From Kitasatospora sp. CB01950 (GTDB lineage: Bacteria; Actinomycetota; Actinomycetes; Streptomycetales; Streptomycetaceae): a stretch of 64,000 nt of DNA. Shown piece after piece: positions 25,510 to 33,603 of this stretch (position 1 is its first letter; each line of letters starts with the position of its first letter). The stretch covers positions 1 through 64,000 of the forward strand of contig NZ_LISX01000006.1 in assembly GCF_001905465.1 (NCBI RefSeq), read 5' to 3'. The notes under the pieces are model-generated. The model made no database searches. It saw nothing but the letters and a program-made list of their open reading frames with translations, and was not told the DNA's origin. Both the position numbers and the translations under genes were made by a program.

Positions 25510-25872
25510 ATGTGGTGGGGCACCACCGTCGAGGCCCCCGATCCCGCCGCCCTCGCCAGGTTCTACGTCGCCCTGCTCGACTGGCATCTGGGCCACGAGG
25601 AACCCGGCACCGCCGTCGTCGCCGCGTCCCCGCAGGGCCCGTTCCTGGTGTTCCAGCAGGCCGACGGCTACCGTCGCCCGGTCTGGCCCCCGGTCGAGGG
25701 GCGGCAGCGCCCGATGATGCACCTCGACTTTCAGGTCGGCGATCTCGACGCCGCCGTCGCCGAGGCCCTCGCCCTCGGTGCGACGCTCGCCGAGCACCAG
25801 CCGCAGCCCCACGTCCGGGTCCTGTTCGACCCGGCCGGCCACCCGTTCTGCCTCTGCCACGACCCCGCCTGA
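25510..25872 (+). CDS. VOC-family (glyoxalase-like) protein
   Basis: The 120-residue single vicinal-oxygen-chelate domain protein has N-terminal VEAPDPAALARFYVALLDW, a central MMHLDFQVGDLDAAVAEALALGA and C-terminal RVLFDPAGHPFCLC, the usual order of a VOC half. Members include glyoxalases, extradiol dioxygenases and drug-binding resistance proteins; this short form is often annotated only as VOC protein. ATG 25510 has no strong ribosome site; it may be translated by readthrough from the TIM-barrel gene 62 nt upstream. Confidence 0.8.
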   Translation: MWWGTTVEAPDPAALARFYVALLDWHLGHEEPGTAVVAASPQGPFLVFQQADGYRRPVWPPVEGRQRPMMHLDFQVGDLDAAVAEALALGATLAEHQPQPHVRVLFDPAGHPFCLCHDPA

Positions 25873-25893
25873 CGGCCCGCCGCACGTTCGCCG

Positions 25894-25946
25894 GGCCCGC
25901 GATGGCGGAAAAGGTGGGGCATCCGTCATTGCTGCCATCGCGGGCC
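25894..25946. promoter_or_regulatory. 13-bp inverted repeat upstream of the GlxA-type gene
   Basis: Perfect 13-bp arms GGCCCGCGATGGC (25894-25906) and GCCATCGCGGGCC (25934-25946) are separated by 27 bases and end 17 nt before ATG 25964. The two inner half-sites (TGGCGG... and ...TGCTGCCA) face each other as in AraC-type dimer sites. The element could act as an operator or as a leader hairpin. Confidence 0.6.
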
Positions 25947-25963
25947 GCTGCGAGGCTGGTCGC

Positions 25964-26902
25964 ATGGCCGATCACAGCGTGCTCATCGTGCTCTTCGACG
26001 GCGTGCAGAGCCTGGACGTCACCGGCCCGCTGGAGGTGCTCGCGGCCTCGGCCCGCTACCGGATCCGCACCGCCTCGCCGGGCGGGCTCCCGGTGCGGAC
26101 CGGCAGCGGGCTGGGCCTGCTGCCGGACGAGGACCTCGCGGACGCCGGACCGCCGCACACCCTGATCGTCCCCGGCGGCCCGGGCACCCGGCAGCCCGAT
26201 CCCGAACTCGTCGCTCGGATCGGCGAGTTGGCGAAGGGCGCCGAACGCGTGACATCGGTCTGCACCGGCGCGTTCCTGCTCGCCGAGGCGGGGCTGCTGG
26301 CCGGGCGGCGGGCCACCACGCACTGGTCGATGTGCGAGGCGCTGGCCCACCGGTACCCGGACGTCACCGTCGACCCCGACCCGATCCACGTCCGCGACGG
26401 GCGGGTGATCACCTCCGCCGGGGTGACGGCGGGCATCGACCTGGCGCTCGCCCTGGTCGAGGAGGACCACGGCCGGGAGCTCGCCCTCGGCATCGCCCGG
26501 CACCTGGTGATGTTCCTGCGCCGCCCGGGCGGCCAGGCCCAGTTCTCCACCCAGCTGTCCGCCCAGCTCGCCGTCCGCAGACCGCTGCGCGACGTACAGC
26601 GCTGGATCACCGAGCACCCGGACGCCGACCTGTCCGTCGAGGCGCTGGCCCGCCGGGCCTCGCTGTCGCCGCGCCAGTTCACCCGGGCGTTCGCCGCCGA
26701 GACCGGCACCACCCCCGGCCGCTACGTGGACGGCGTGCGGCTGGAGGCGGCCCGCCGCCGGCTGGAGGACGGCGACGAGGGCATCGAGCAGGTCGCCCGC
26801 CGCAGCGGCTACGGCACCCCGGAGGCGATGCGTCGCGCCTTCGCCCGCACGCTGGCCGTCAGCCCGATCGACTACCGACGACGTTTCCGCAGCAGGCCCT
26901 GA
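25964..26902 (+). CDS. GlxA-family regulator: DJ-1/PfpI domain fused to AraC HTH
   Basis: The 312-residue product has an N-terminal DJ-1/PfpI (class I glutamine amidotransferase-like) domain with LIVPGGPGTRQP and the nucleophile-elbow Cys in TSVCTGAFLLAEAGLL, followed by THW. The C-terminal part is an AraC-type double HTH (ADLSVEALARRASLSPRQFT, then GIEQVARRSGYGTPEAMRRA). GlxA-type proteins are transcription activators or repressors in streptomycetes, often divergent from or next to a stand-alone DJ-1 protein, as here. It probably controls the adjacent gene at 26968 and itself via the 25894-25946 inverted repeat. Confidence 0.92.
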   Translation: MADHSVLIVLFDGVQSLDVTGPLEVLAASARYRIRTASPGGLPVRTGSGLGLLPDEDLADAGPPHTLIVPGGPGTRQPDPELVARIGELAKGAERVTSVCTGAFLLAEAGLLAGRRATTHWSMCEALAHRYPDVTVDPDPIHVRDGRVITSAGVTAGIDLALALVEEDHGRELALGIARHLVMFLRRPGGQAQFSTQLSAQLAVRRPLRDVQRWITEHPDADLSVEALARRASLSPRQFTRAFAAETGTTPGRYVDGVRLEAARRRLEDGDEGIEQVARRSGYGTPEAMRRAFARTLAVSPIDYRRRFRSRP

Positions 26903-26967
26903 CCTCAGCGAGCCCCGACCTCAGCAAACCCCGACCGATCGTGACGAACCGCCGGAGAGGCACCCCG

Positions 26968-27600
26968 ATGAAGATCGCCATCCTGCTCTACGACCGTTTC
27001 ACCTCGCTGGACGCCGTCGGCCCGTACGAGATCCTGGGCCGGATGCCGGGCGCCGAGGTGGTGTTCACCGCCGCCCGGCGCGGGCCGGTCCGGGCCGACA
27101 TGGGCAGCCTCGCGCTCACCGCCGACGCCGCCCTCGACGAGGTCGACTCCGCCGATCTGCTGCTCGTCCCGGGCGGCCCGGGCTCGGTGGCGCAGCAGGA
27201 GAACCCCGAGGTGCTCGACTGGCTGCGCGCGATCGACGCCACCACCACCTGGACCACCTCGGTCTGCACCGGTTCGGTGCTGCTGGCGGCGGCGGGGCTG
27301 CTCACCGGTCGCCGCGCCACCACCCACTGGTTCGTGCCGCAGGCGCTGGCCTCGTTCGGGGCCGAGCCGGTGGACGAGCGGGTGGTGTTCGACGGCAAGT
27401 ACGCGACTGCGGCGGGCGTCTCGTCCGGCATCGACCTGGGCCTGCACCTGGTCGGCCGGATCTGCGACCCCGAGACCGCCCAGGGCATCCAGCTGCTGAC
27501 CGAGTACGACCCGCAGCCGCCCTACACCGCAGGGTCCCCGAAGACCGCGCCGCCCGCGGTGGTCGAGGCCGTCCGCGCCGGGTTCACCGCCCGGCGCTGA
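26968..27600 (+). CDS. DJ-1/PfpI family protein
   Basis: The 210-residue stand-alone DJ-1/PfpI protein starts KIAILLYDRFTSLDAVGPYE. The elbow motif TSVCTGSVLLAAAGLL, with Cys and a following THW, matches the N-terminal domain of the preceding regulator, so the two are paralogous at domain level. Possible activities include isonitrile hydratase-like hydration or glyoxalase III-type chemistry; none can be fixed by sequence. ATG 26968 follows GGAGAGG. It lies 65 nt after the GlxA gene, probably in the same transcript. Confidence 0.87.
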   Translation: MKIAILLYDRFTSLDAVGPYEILGRMPGAEVVFTAARRGPVRADMGSLALTADAALDEVDSADLLLVPGGPGSVAQQENPEVLDWLRAIDATTTWTTSVCTGSVLLAAAGLLTGRRATTHWFVPQALASFGAEPVDERVVFDGKYATAAGVSSGIDLGLHLVGRICDPETAQGIQLLTEYDPQPPYTAGSPKTAPPAVVEAVRAGFTARR

Positions 27601-27608
27601 CACCCGCG

Positions 27609-28307
27609 TCACCCCCCGGCGGGGCCCCGCCCGGGCTGCCGGACGACGAAGAACTCGCTGACGAAGCCCACCAGCCGGCCGTCGGCGGCGTACCCGACCC
27701 AGGTCGGGTAGTGGCCGTCGCCCCAGCCGGTGGTGAAGGCCACCATGCTGTGGCCGCTGGCGGGGTCGGTGACGGTGGCCGGGCGGTGGCGGGCGTCGTG
27801 GACGGCGTCGATGACCGGGTCGGCGTCACGTTCGACCAGCTCGCCGATCGGGCCGACGGCGGAGGCGTCCAGGAAGCAGCCGGTGCCCGCGTCCACGCCG
27901 TAGCCGAAGAAGTCGCCCGCGCCGAGCCGGCCGTGGTCCTGGCCTTCGCTCAGCGCCGGTTGCCAGCGCACCGCGGGCCGGTCGGCGATCCGCAGCATCG
28001 CGGCGGCGATCCGGGTGTCGGAGGAGCCGGGGCCGTACGCGTTGCCCACCTCGGCCACGGCGAGCACCACCGGGTAGCGGCCCGGGGGTGCCGCGGCGAG
28101 GAACGGCTCGTTCTCGTCGGCGAGTCCGGCCACCGGGTCGCACGCCACCAACCGCCCGGTGGGAAGCGCCAGTTCCGCTTCGGGCAGCGCGAACACGGTG
28201 GCCGTGCGCCCGTCCCCGCAGTCGTGCCGGCTGCCCGGCGTGAACAGCCGCGCGACATCGGGGGCCGCAAGGGGCATCGGAGGGCTCGCTCTCTTCGCTG
28301 TCGTCAC
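27609..28307 (-). CDS. DUF4241 domain protein
   Basis: The 232-residue soluble protein matches the DUF4241 pattern: LALPTGRLVACDP, ENEPFLAAAPPGRYPVVLAV near residue 70, FFGYGVDAGTGCFLDASA, and a C-terminal TGWGDGHYPTWVGYAADGRLVGFVSEF. Its function is unknown; related proteins occur in toxin-immunity and polymorphic-toxin neighbourhoods, but no toxin is seen here. It converges with the DJ-1 gene, leaving only an 8-nt gap. Confidence 0.75.
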   Translation of the reverse strand: MTTAKRASPPMPLAAPDVARLFTPGSRHDCGDGRTATVFALPEAELALPTGRLVACDPVAGLADENEPFLAAAPPGRYPVVLAVAEVGNAYGPGSSDTRIAAAMLRIADRPAVRWQPALSEGQDHGRLGAGDFFGYGVDAGTGCFLDASAVGPIGELVERDADPVIDAVHDARHRPATVTDPASGHSMVAFTTGWGDGHYPTWVGYAADGRLVGFVSEFFVVRQPGRGPAGG

Positions 28308-28384
28308 TCACTGGCCTTGCGGCGACGGGCAGTTCGGACGTGCACCAGCCGCGCGCGGCCCTCCACGGTAGCCGCCCGCCCCCA

Positions 28385-28434
28385 CCCGGCTCGACCCGAC
28401 CCCGGAACGCCCGGCTCGGCCCGACCCCGGAACG
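28385..28434. repeat. Two 25-bp direct repeats
   Basis: Two adjacent 25-bp units (28385-28409 and 28410-28434) differ at one position. They contain CGACCCCGGAACG and lie in the spacer between the divergent DUF4241 gene and the gene at 28499. They may be a duplicated regulator site or simple slippage. Confidence 0.6.
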
Positions 28435-28498
28435 CCCAACCGTACCGGGCCCGGAGGCGCGTGGTCGCGGCCCCCTGCGGTGGGAGATCATTCTGACC

Positions 28499-29593
28499 AT
28501 GACCCCCGCCCTGGTGTTCGGTATCGCCGTGCTGCTCTCGCTGCTGACCCGCCGGCGGTGGAACGGCGGCACCGCGCCGGCTGCGGTGCCGCCGCCGGTG
28601 GTCGCCACCCCCGCCGGGTTCGACCCGGCCCGGTACGGGCTGACGCCGAGCGCGGAGCTGGACCCGGGACGTGCGGGGCCGCCGCTGCCGCTGCTGCGGC
28701 GCAAGGAACTGGAGGCGCTCGCCGACTCCTGCCTGGCCGGCGGCTGGCGGGCCGCCGCCGCGTACGTGACGGCGGCCGGGGACGACTGGGACGAACGCTG
28801 GTCGCGGCTGGACTTCCTGACCCAGGTGGCCGCCGCGCGCGACGCCTGGCTCACCGCCTGGCAGGAGTCCGGCGCCGAGGCGTGCGCCGCCGCCACCGTG
28901 CACGCCCGGCTGCTGGCGCAGCGGGCCTGGGAGGTCCGCGACGGCGCCGACCCGCAGGTGGCCCCGGCCGAGCGGGCGGCCGCCTTCAAGGCGCTGCTGG
29001 CCGAAGCGAACACGGCCGCCCGCCGGGCCGCCGAACTGGACCCTCGCGACCCCGGGCCGTGGGTGGTGCTGCTCACCACGGCCCGCGGCGTCCCGCTCAC
29101 CCGCCGGCAGTTCCGGCCGCTGTGGGAGGAGTTGACGGCCCGCGCGCCGCACCACGTGGCCGGCCACTGGCAGGCGATGCGGTACTGGTGCGCCAGGTGG
29201 CACGGCAGCGACGCGCTGATGCTGCGCTTCGCCGAACGGGCGGTCCGCACCGCGCCGCCGGGCTCCGTGCTGCCCGGGCTGTACCTCCAGGCGCTGGCCG
29301 AACTCGAGCAGCGGCACGGCCCGCTCGGCCTGCCCGACGCACGCCGGCTGCGCGAACTACTGCCTGCGGTGGCGTCCGCGCTGGCCGCCGTCCCGCCGCC
29401 GAACGACCAACTCCCGCTGCTGCGGCACCTGCTGGCGCACTTCGCGCTGGTCTCCCGGCAGCCCGACCTGGCCCTGGAGCAGTTCCGCGAGCTCGGCCCC
29501 TGGTGCGGCGCCCACCCGTGGACCGCCACCCCGCACCCCGTGCGCGCCTTCGACCACGCCCGCGCCGTCGCCGCGACATACGCCTCCGCCTGA
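28499..29593 (+). CDS. Hypothetical protein with N-terminal membrane segment and helical repeats
   Basis: The 364-residue product starts with a single hydrophobic helix (LVFGIAVLLSLLT) followed by RRRW, so it is probably anchored with the rest in the cytosol. The remainder is Ala/Leu-rich helical with TPR-like segments (AARRAAELDPRDPGPWVVLL, HVAGHWQAMRYWCARWHG). It has no catalytic motif. ATG 28499 is chosen at the start of the hydrophobic helix; it is divergent from DUF4241. Its role is unknown. Confidence 0.7.
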   Translation: MTPALVFGIAVLLSLLTRRRWNGGTAPAAVPPPVVATPAGFDPARYGLTPSAELDPGRAGPPLPLLRRKELEALADSCLAGGWRAAAAYVTAAGDDWDERWSRLDFLTQVAAARDAWLTAWQESGAEACAAATVHARLLAQRAWEVRDGADPQVAPAERAAAFKALLAEANTAARRAAELDPRDPGPWVVLLTTARGVPLTRRQFRPLWEELTARAPHHVAGHWQAMRYWCARWHGSDALMLRFAERAVRTAPPGSVLPGLYLQALAELEQRHGPLGLPDARRLRELLPAVASALAAVPPPNDQLPLLRHLLAHFALVSRQPDLALEQFRELGPWCGAHPWTATPHPVRAFDHARAVAATYASA

Positions 29594-29819
29594 CCGCCCG
29601 CCGCCCACCGCTCTCCGTCCCACCGGGCTCGGTCCCATCGCGCTCCGTCCGCCGGCCCGCCGCGCGCCGGACCGGCGCGTTCCGCGACCCGGGCGGCGCA
29701 CTTCTGCCTGCCCAGCGCGGGACGAACCGATCGGCGCGCGGTGGCTGATCCGCGCCCCCATGTCGCGCCGGGGCGACGAGTGCCGTGACCGCCCCCGGGT
29801 TCGGTCGTTATCCCCGGAC

Positions 29820-30056
29820 ATGAATGCCGACCCCTGGGCCCCGACGGGCGTCCGCGACGAAACGATTCAGCACGCGCCCATCTACGCCGGGCTGGTGACC
29901 ATCTGGCACCGGTCGGGTCGTACCGTGCCAGGCCTCGGCGACCGGGAGTGGGCCCGCCTGACCGCCCCGCCCCGCTTCGCCGACCGCACTGCCCCCTCAC
30001 CCTCACCCTCACCCTCATCCCGGACCGAGACCGTTCCCCCGAAGGAGACCCGGTGA
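29820..30056 (+). CDS. Small hypothetical protein upstream of the SsgA-like gene
   Basis: The 78-residue product has a core (HAPIYAGLVTIWHRSGRTVP, then DREWARLTA) resembling short streptomycete proteins of unknown function. The C-terminus is an SPSPSPS tract encoded by four perfect CCCTCA hexamers (29994-30017). Its TGA overlaps the GTG of the SsgA-like gene (GTGA at 30053-30056), which supports real translation and coupling. ATG 29820. Confidence 0.55.
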   Translation: MNADPWAPTGVRDETIQHAPIYAGLVTIWHRSGRTVPGLGDREWARLTAPPRFADRTAPSPSPSPSSRTETVPPKETR

Positions 30057-30535
30057 CTCGTCAGACCACGCCCGGCATGTGGCGCCGGCACGCGGACGAC
30101 CCGGACTGCGTCCTGCTGCTGGACGTCATCGTGTCCCCGTGCCCGGGGCTGGAGGTCGCGGTGCCGGCACGGCTGCGGTACCACCGGGCCGACCCGTACG
30201 CGGTGCATCTGGACTGCCACGTCGACCTGGACGAGCCGATCACCTGGCTGTTCGGCCGCGAGCTGCTCGCCCAGGGGCTGGAGGGCTCGGCCGGGATCGG
30301 CGACGTGACGGTCCGCCGCTCCGCCACCGACCCGGAGCTGCTGGCCATCGCCCTCACCACGCCCGGCCACACCGCCGTCCTGCACACCCCGCGCGCGCCC
30401 GTCCGCGACTTCCTGCGGCTGACCCACCGGGTGGTGCCGCCGGGCACCGAGCACCGGCACCTGGACACCGGTGCGCTGCTGCGCCACCTGCTGGACGACC
30501 GCCCGGCCCGCCGCGACCTGCCGCACCCGGAGTGA
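30053..30535 (+). CDS. SsgA-like protein (SALP), sporulation/cell-division regulator
   Basis: The 160-residue SsgA/SsgB-family protein is recognised by DPYAVHLDCHVDLDEPITWL, FGRELLAQGLEG and a C-terminal FLRLTHRVVPPGTEHRHLD, which closely follow SALP conserved blocks. SALPs are found only in morphologically complex actinomycetes and control septum-site selection, FtsZ recruitment or spore-wall processes. GTG 30053 follows GAAGGAGA and overlaps the preceding stop. Which SALP subclass it belongs to cannot be told here. Confidence 0.88.
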   Translation: MTRQTTPGMWRRHADDPDCVLLLDVIVSPCPGLEVAVPARLRYHRADPYAVHLDCHVDLDEPITWLFGRELLAQGLEGSAGIGDVTVRRSATDPELLAIALTTPGHTAVLHTPRAPVRDFLRLTHRVVPPGTEHRHLDTGALLRHLLDDRPARRDLPHPE

Positions 30536-30673
30536 GGAGCGCGTCCCGTCCCGGCCGCGCCGCACCGATTTCCGCTCCCGCGCGTTGAACAGGGGGCGTT
30601 ACCGGTACTCACCGCCGATGCCGCCCGTCGAACCGGGGGCCGGCCTCTCGGCGGTCTGCCCGAGGAGTTGTCG

Positions 30674-32041
30674 ATGCCGCACGTCCGTGGACCGAATGTC
30701 GCGCTGCGCGCCTGCATGTCGGAGGCCGGATGGAACGGCCCCGCCCTGGCGGCGGCCCTGCAGAAGGTGGCCCGGGAGAGCGGGTTCAGCGTCGGCTACG
30801 ACCGGACCACCGTCGCGCACTGGCTGTCGGGCACCCAGCCTCGGCACCCGGGCCCGCAGCTGCTGGAGGAGGCGTTCGCCCGGCGTCTGGGCCGTCCGGT
30901 CTCGCGCACCGAACTCGGCCTGCCACCCACCGAGACCGCCACCGGTGAGGAGGCCGACCCGGAGCCGACGGACGCGCTGGCGGCGCTGCGCCGGCTGCAC
31001 GCCCGACCGCATTCCGGCGACTCCCCGGACGAAACGTTTCAGCCTCCGCTGTTCCGCATCCGCCTGCTGCCCGCCCCCCGCACCTCCCCACCCACCTCCC
31101 CCCCGGCCTCCCCGGCCTCCCCGGCCGCCTCGGCCGCACCGGCGCCCACCGTCCCGCCCACCCGGTTCGCGCCGGTGCTGCGCCGCTCCGGGCCCGAGCG
31201 GGTGGGGGCGCGGCAGGTCGAGGCGGTGCGGGAGATGACGGCGTTCGGGTCGCGACACTACGACGGGTACGGCGGCGCGATCGCCCGCAGCCCGCTGCTC
31301 GGCTACCTGCGCGACCACGTGCTGCCCTGGCTGACCTCCCTCTCCGGCGACCTCCGGCACCGCGAACTCCTCGTCGCCGCCTCCCAGTTGGTGCGCCTGG
31401 TGGGCCGCACCTACACCGACGACAACCGACACGGCGAGGCGCAGCGGCACTACCGGTTCGCGTACCGGCTGGCGGCGGAGGCGCAGGACGGGCAGGCGCA
31501 GGCGATGGCGCTGCGCGACCAGAGCACCCAGGCGGGGGCGCTGGGGCACCAGGCGTACGCGTCCCGGCTGGCGGACGCGGCCACCGCGCACCTGCCGTCG
31601 GACGCGGCGCCGGGGGTGCGGGCGTTCGTGCTGGCGCAGCAGGCGGTGGCGGCGGCCCGGCTGCGGCAGTCCGACGAGGCGCTGCGGCACCTGGAGGCGG
31701 CCCAGCAGTGGGCGTCCCGGTCGGCGACGGAGGGCGGCCCGCACCGGTACCCCGAGCCGGCGCTGCTGTACCAGGCCGCGCAGGTCCACCGCTCGTTGCG
31801 GGCCACCGAGTTGTCGCTGTCCTATCTGCGGGCCTCGCTGCGGGCCCGGCCGGCGGGCGAGCACCGCACGATCGGGGTGTCGCTGCTCCAGTTGGCCCAC
31901 CTGGAGCTGGACGCCGGGAACATCCACCAGGCGCGGCGGGCGTACACGAGTTTCCGCGAGCGGCAGGACGCTCTGCGCTCGCCGGCGACCTCGCTGCAAC
32001 TGTCCCGGCTGGAGGGCCGGTTCGCCCGCCTGGGCGGATAG
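30674..32041 (+). CDS. TPR-containing HTH-type regulator
   Basis: The 455-residue product's N-terminus resembles an XRE/Cro-like module adapted for actinomycete regulators (ALAAALQKVARESGFSVGYD, RTTVAHWLSGTQPRHPGPQL). A Pro/Ser/Ala-rich linker follows (about residues 135-165), then a long TPR-like superhelix (HREAQ-type pairs such as RHYRFAYRLAAEAQDGQAQA, LRHLEAAQQWASR, HLELDAGNIHQARRAYTSF). The layout resembles NsdA-type developmental regulators. Placement next to a SALP gene fits a developmental role, which is inference. ATG 30674 lies 8 nt after GAGGAG; TTG 30668 is an alternative. Confidence 0.75.
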   Translation: MPHVRGPNVALRACMSEAGWNGPALAAALQKVARESGFSVGYDRTTVAHWLSGTQPRHPGPQLLEEAFARRLGRPVSRTELGLPPTETATGEEADPEPTDALAALRRLHARPHSGDSPDETFQPPLFRIRLLPAPRTSPPTSPPASPASPAASAAPAPTVPPTRFAPVLRRSGPERVGARQVEAVREMTAFGSRHYDGYGGAIARSPLLGYLRDHVLPWLTSLSGDLRHRELLVAASQLVRLVGRTYTDDNRHGEAQRHYRFAYRLAAEAQDGQAQAMALRDQSTQAGALGHQAYASRLADAATAHLPSDAAPGVRAFVLAQQAVAAARLRQSDEALRHLEAAQQWASRSATEGGPHRYPEPALLYQAAQVHRSLRATELSLSYLRASLRARPAGEHRTIGVSLLQLAHLELDAGNIHQARRAYTSFRERQDALRSPATSLQLSRLEGRFARLGG

Positions 32042-32148
32042 CGGCGGGCAGCTTCGAGACCGGCTGGGCCGGCCGCGGTGGGGCCGGCGGGGTGAGCGGC
32101 CGGGCGGTTCGCCCGGTGGGGCGGGCCCGTCGAGCGGTCAATGGTGCC

Positions 32149-32334
32149 ATGAACGATCCCTCGCTCTACCCGCTCCTGGCGTCGCCACCCCTCTCCCGGG
32201 CCGCGCCGCCACCCCCTCCGCCACCCCCTCCGGGCAGCTCGCCGCCGGACGGCCGCGGCACGCCGGTGGGGACGGCCGTCGAGGCCGGACCGCCCGTCCG
32301 GTACTCCGCCGACACCCGTCCGACGCCCCGCTGA
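32149..32334 (+). CDS. Short proline-rich peptide (doubtful)
   Basis: This 61-residue frame with ATG 32149 contains a run of nine prolines and no domain. Codon bias is not informative. The stretch 32042-32394 otherwise holds only GC-rich non-coding sequence between the TPR regulator and the terminator of the thioesterase operon. It is listed for completeness. Confidence 0.2.
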   Translation: MNDPSLYPLLASPPLSRAAPPPPPPPPPGSSPPDGRGTPVGTAVEAGPPVRYSADTRPTPR

Positions 32335-32394
32335 GGCCGGGCCGGCTCCGGTCGGGCGTGCTGCCCGGGGCCGGGGCCGGCCCGCTGCGCCATG

Positions 32395-32436
32395 CCCCGA
32401 GGAAGCAGAAAGGGTTCTCCCATTTCTTCCTCGGGG
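32395..32436 (-). terminator. Terminator hairpin of the thioesterase operon
   Basis: A perfect 11-bp outer stem CCCCGAGGAAG / CTTCCTCGGGG (32395-32405 with 32426-32436) has an inner AGAAAGGG/CCCATTTCT extension. It begins 5 nt after the thioesterase stop on the minus strand. There is no T tract. Confidence 0.75.
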
Positions 32437-32441
32437 GTTGG

Positions 32442-32933
32442 TCAGGAAGCCCGTCCGCCCAACGCGGGGACCCGGAGGCGGGCGGTGGTGGGGACGGGGA
32501 CCCGGCCGGCGGGCGCGACGGTCGCGAGCGGGCCGATGGGGCGGACCCGGTAGCGGTTCAGGTGTCGGCGTTCCGCGTCGCGAAGGGGCCGGCTGCGGCC
32601 GGTCCCGGCGTCGGTCGGCACGGTGACCGTCCGGGCCTCGAAGACCAGCTCGCCGTCGCGGCGCGCCTCGCAGGCGGTGCTGATGGACGCCTTGCCGAGA
32701 CGTTCCACCCAGATCTGAACGGGGAGCGAAGCGGGACAGTGGTAGAGCGGCGTGCGGTAGTCGATCTCATGACGGGCGATCATGAAACCGTCCTCGAACA
32801 GTTCCTGACCCTCGCTCTCGTCGTACAGCAGGCAGTAGACGGCCTCCTGCACGTACTGCAGCACCTTCAGGTTGTTGATGTGCCCGAAGGCGTCCATGTC
32901 GCCCCAGCGGGTCCGGCACAGGTAGGTGTACAA
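32442..32933 (-). CDS. Acyl-CoA thioesterase (4HBT hotdog fold)
   Basis: The 163-residue hotdog-fold thioesterase begins YTYLCRTRWGDMDAFGHINN, the hallmark 4-hydroxybenzoyl-CoA thioesterase motif with the catalytic-region Asp and the GHINN helix start; a matching EIDYRTPLYHCPASLPVQIW follows. It would hydrolyse acyl-CoA (or acyl-ACP) to free acid. It is the second gene of a two-gene unit, starting 3 nt after the stop of the 85-residue protein. Confidence 0.87.
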   Translation of the reverse strand: MYTYLCRTRWGDMDAFGHINNLKVLQYVQEAVYCLLYDESEGQELFEDGFMIARHEIDYRTPLYHCPASLPVQIWVERLGKASISTACEARRDGELVFEARTVTVPTDAGTGRSRPLRDAERRHLNRYRVRPIGPLATVAPAGRVPVPTTARLRVPALGGRAS

Positions 32934-32936
32934 CGG

Positions 32937-33194
32937 TCAGCCGTCCGTTCGGTGTTCGGTTCCGAAGCCGAGAGTGCGGCGCAGGTAGCCGTAGGCGTAC
33001 GGGGAGCGGCGCAGCGCGGCGTCGTCGCCCTGCTCGTAGACCTCGCTCGCGGTGTCCAGGACGGCGAGGCCGAGGATCTTCTCCGTCCGTCGGCAGAGGT
33101 GTTCGAGTTCGGTGAGTCGCTGGTTTGCGGGCAGGCCCGCGAGGGCGGCGCACTCCTTCTCCACCTGATCGACCCCGCCACGGTAGTCAGTCAT
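32937..33194 (-). CDS. Small hypothetical protein in operon with thioesterase
   Basis: The 85-residue, mostly helical protein (VEKECAALAGLPANQRLTEL, then LCRRTEKILGLAVLDTA) ends YAYGYLRRTLGFG. No family was recognised. ATG 33194 follows GAGGAA at 4 nt. The frame stays open to 33386, but the upstream part has no better start. It is tightly linked to the thioesterase (3-nt gap), so it may modulate it. Confidence 0.6.
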   Translation of the reverse strand: MTDYRGGVDQVEKECAALAGLPANQRLTELEHLCRRTEKILGLAVLDTASEVYEQGDDAALRRSPYAYGYLRRTLGFGTEHRTDG

Positions 33195-33603
33195 CGGTTC
33201 CTCATTTCCTGTCGGACTTGATGTGTGTAGGGCCTCATCCGCCGAGGGGAAGGACAGGCGGATCCGTTGACGCCGAAGGTCCTTCCGGTGATCAAACTCG
33301 GTCCCCCCGCAGCCGGACATGGTGGGGCTCCCTGTGTTTGGTTGAAGATCGCTGCGTTCCCGGCCTCTTTCAACACAGCCCTCCACCCGACCCTGTTTCA
33401 GCGGTGGCCAACCTGATGAACCGTACGTACACCAACCCAGAGGACGCGGCCGACACCCGGTGTCGACCCGGAACGCACGACCATAGGGTGATCACATCAA
33501 CGGATGGAATGCACACATCCGAACCCCTGACCTTTCGGTCTCCGGGGCCGCCGACCCGGCCGCCGACCCGGCCGCGGAGCCGACCTCAGGCCCCTCAGGC
33601 CCC
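33195..33603. other. Intergenic region without recognised gene
   Basis: These 409 bases upstream of the thioesterase operon have lower GC content than the surroundings (for example around 33420-33530). They probably contain that operon's promoter. No convincing -35/-10 pair, RNA fold or coding frame was found. Confidence 0.4.

Noticed and set aside
27609..28307. DUF4241 protein as immunity gene of a toxin system
   Set aside because: No toxin-like partner is adjacent; both neighbours are a DJ-1 protein and an unrelated membrane-anchored protein.
32149..32334. RiPP precursor candidate (proline-rich peptide)
   Set aside because: No modifying enzyme is nearby, no leader or core pattern is visible, and the proline run follows from C-rich low-complexity DNA.
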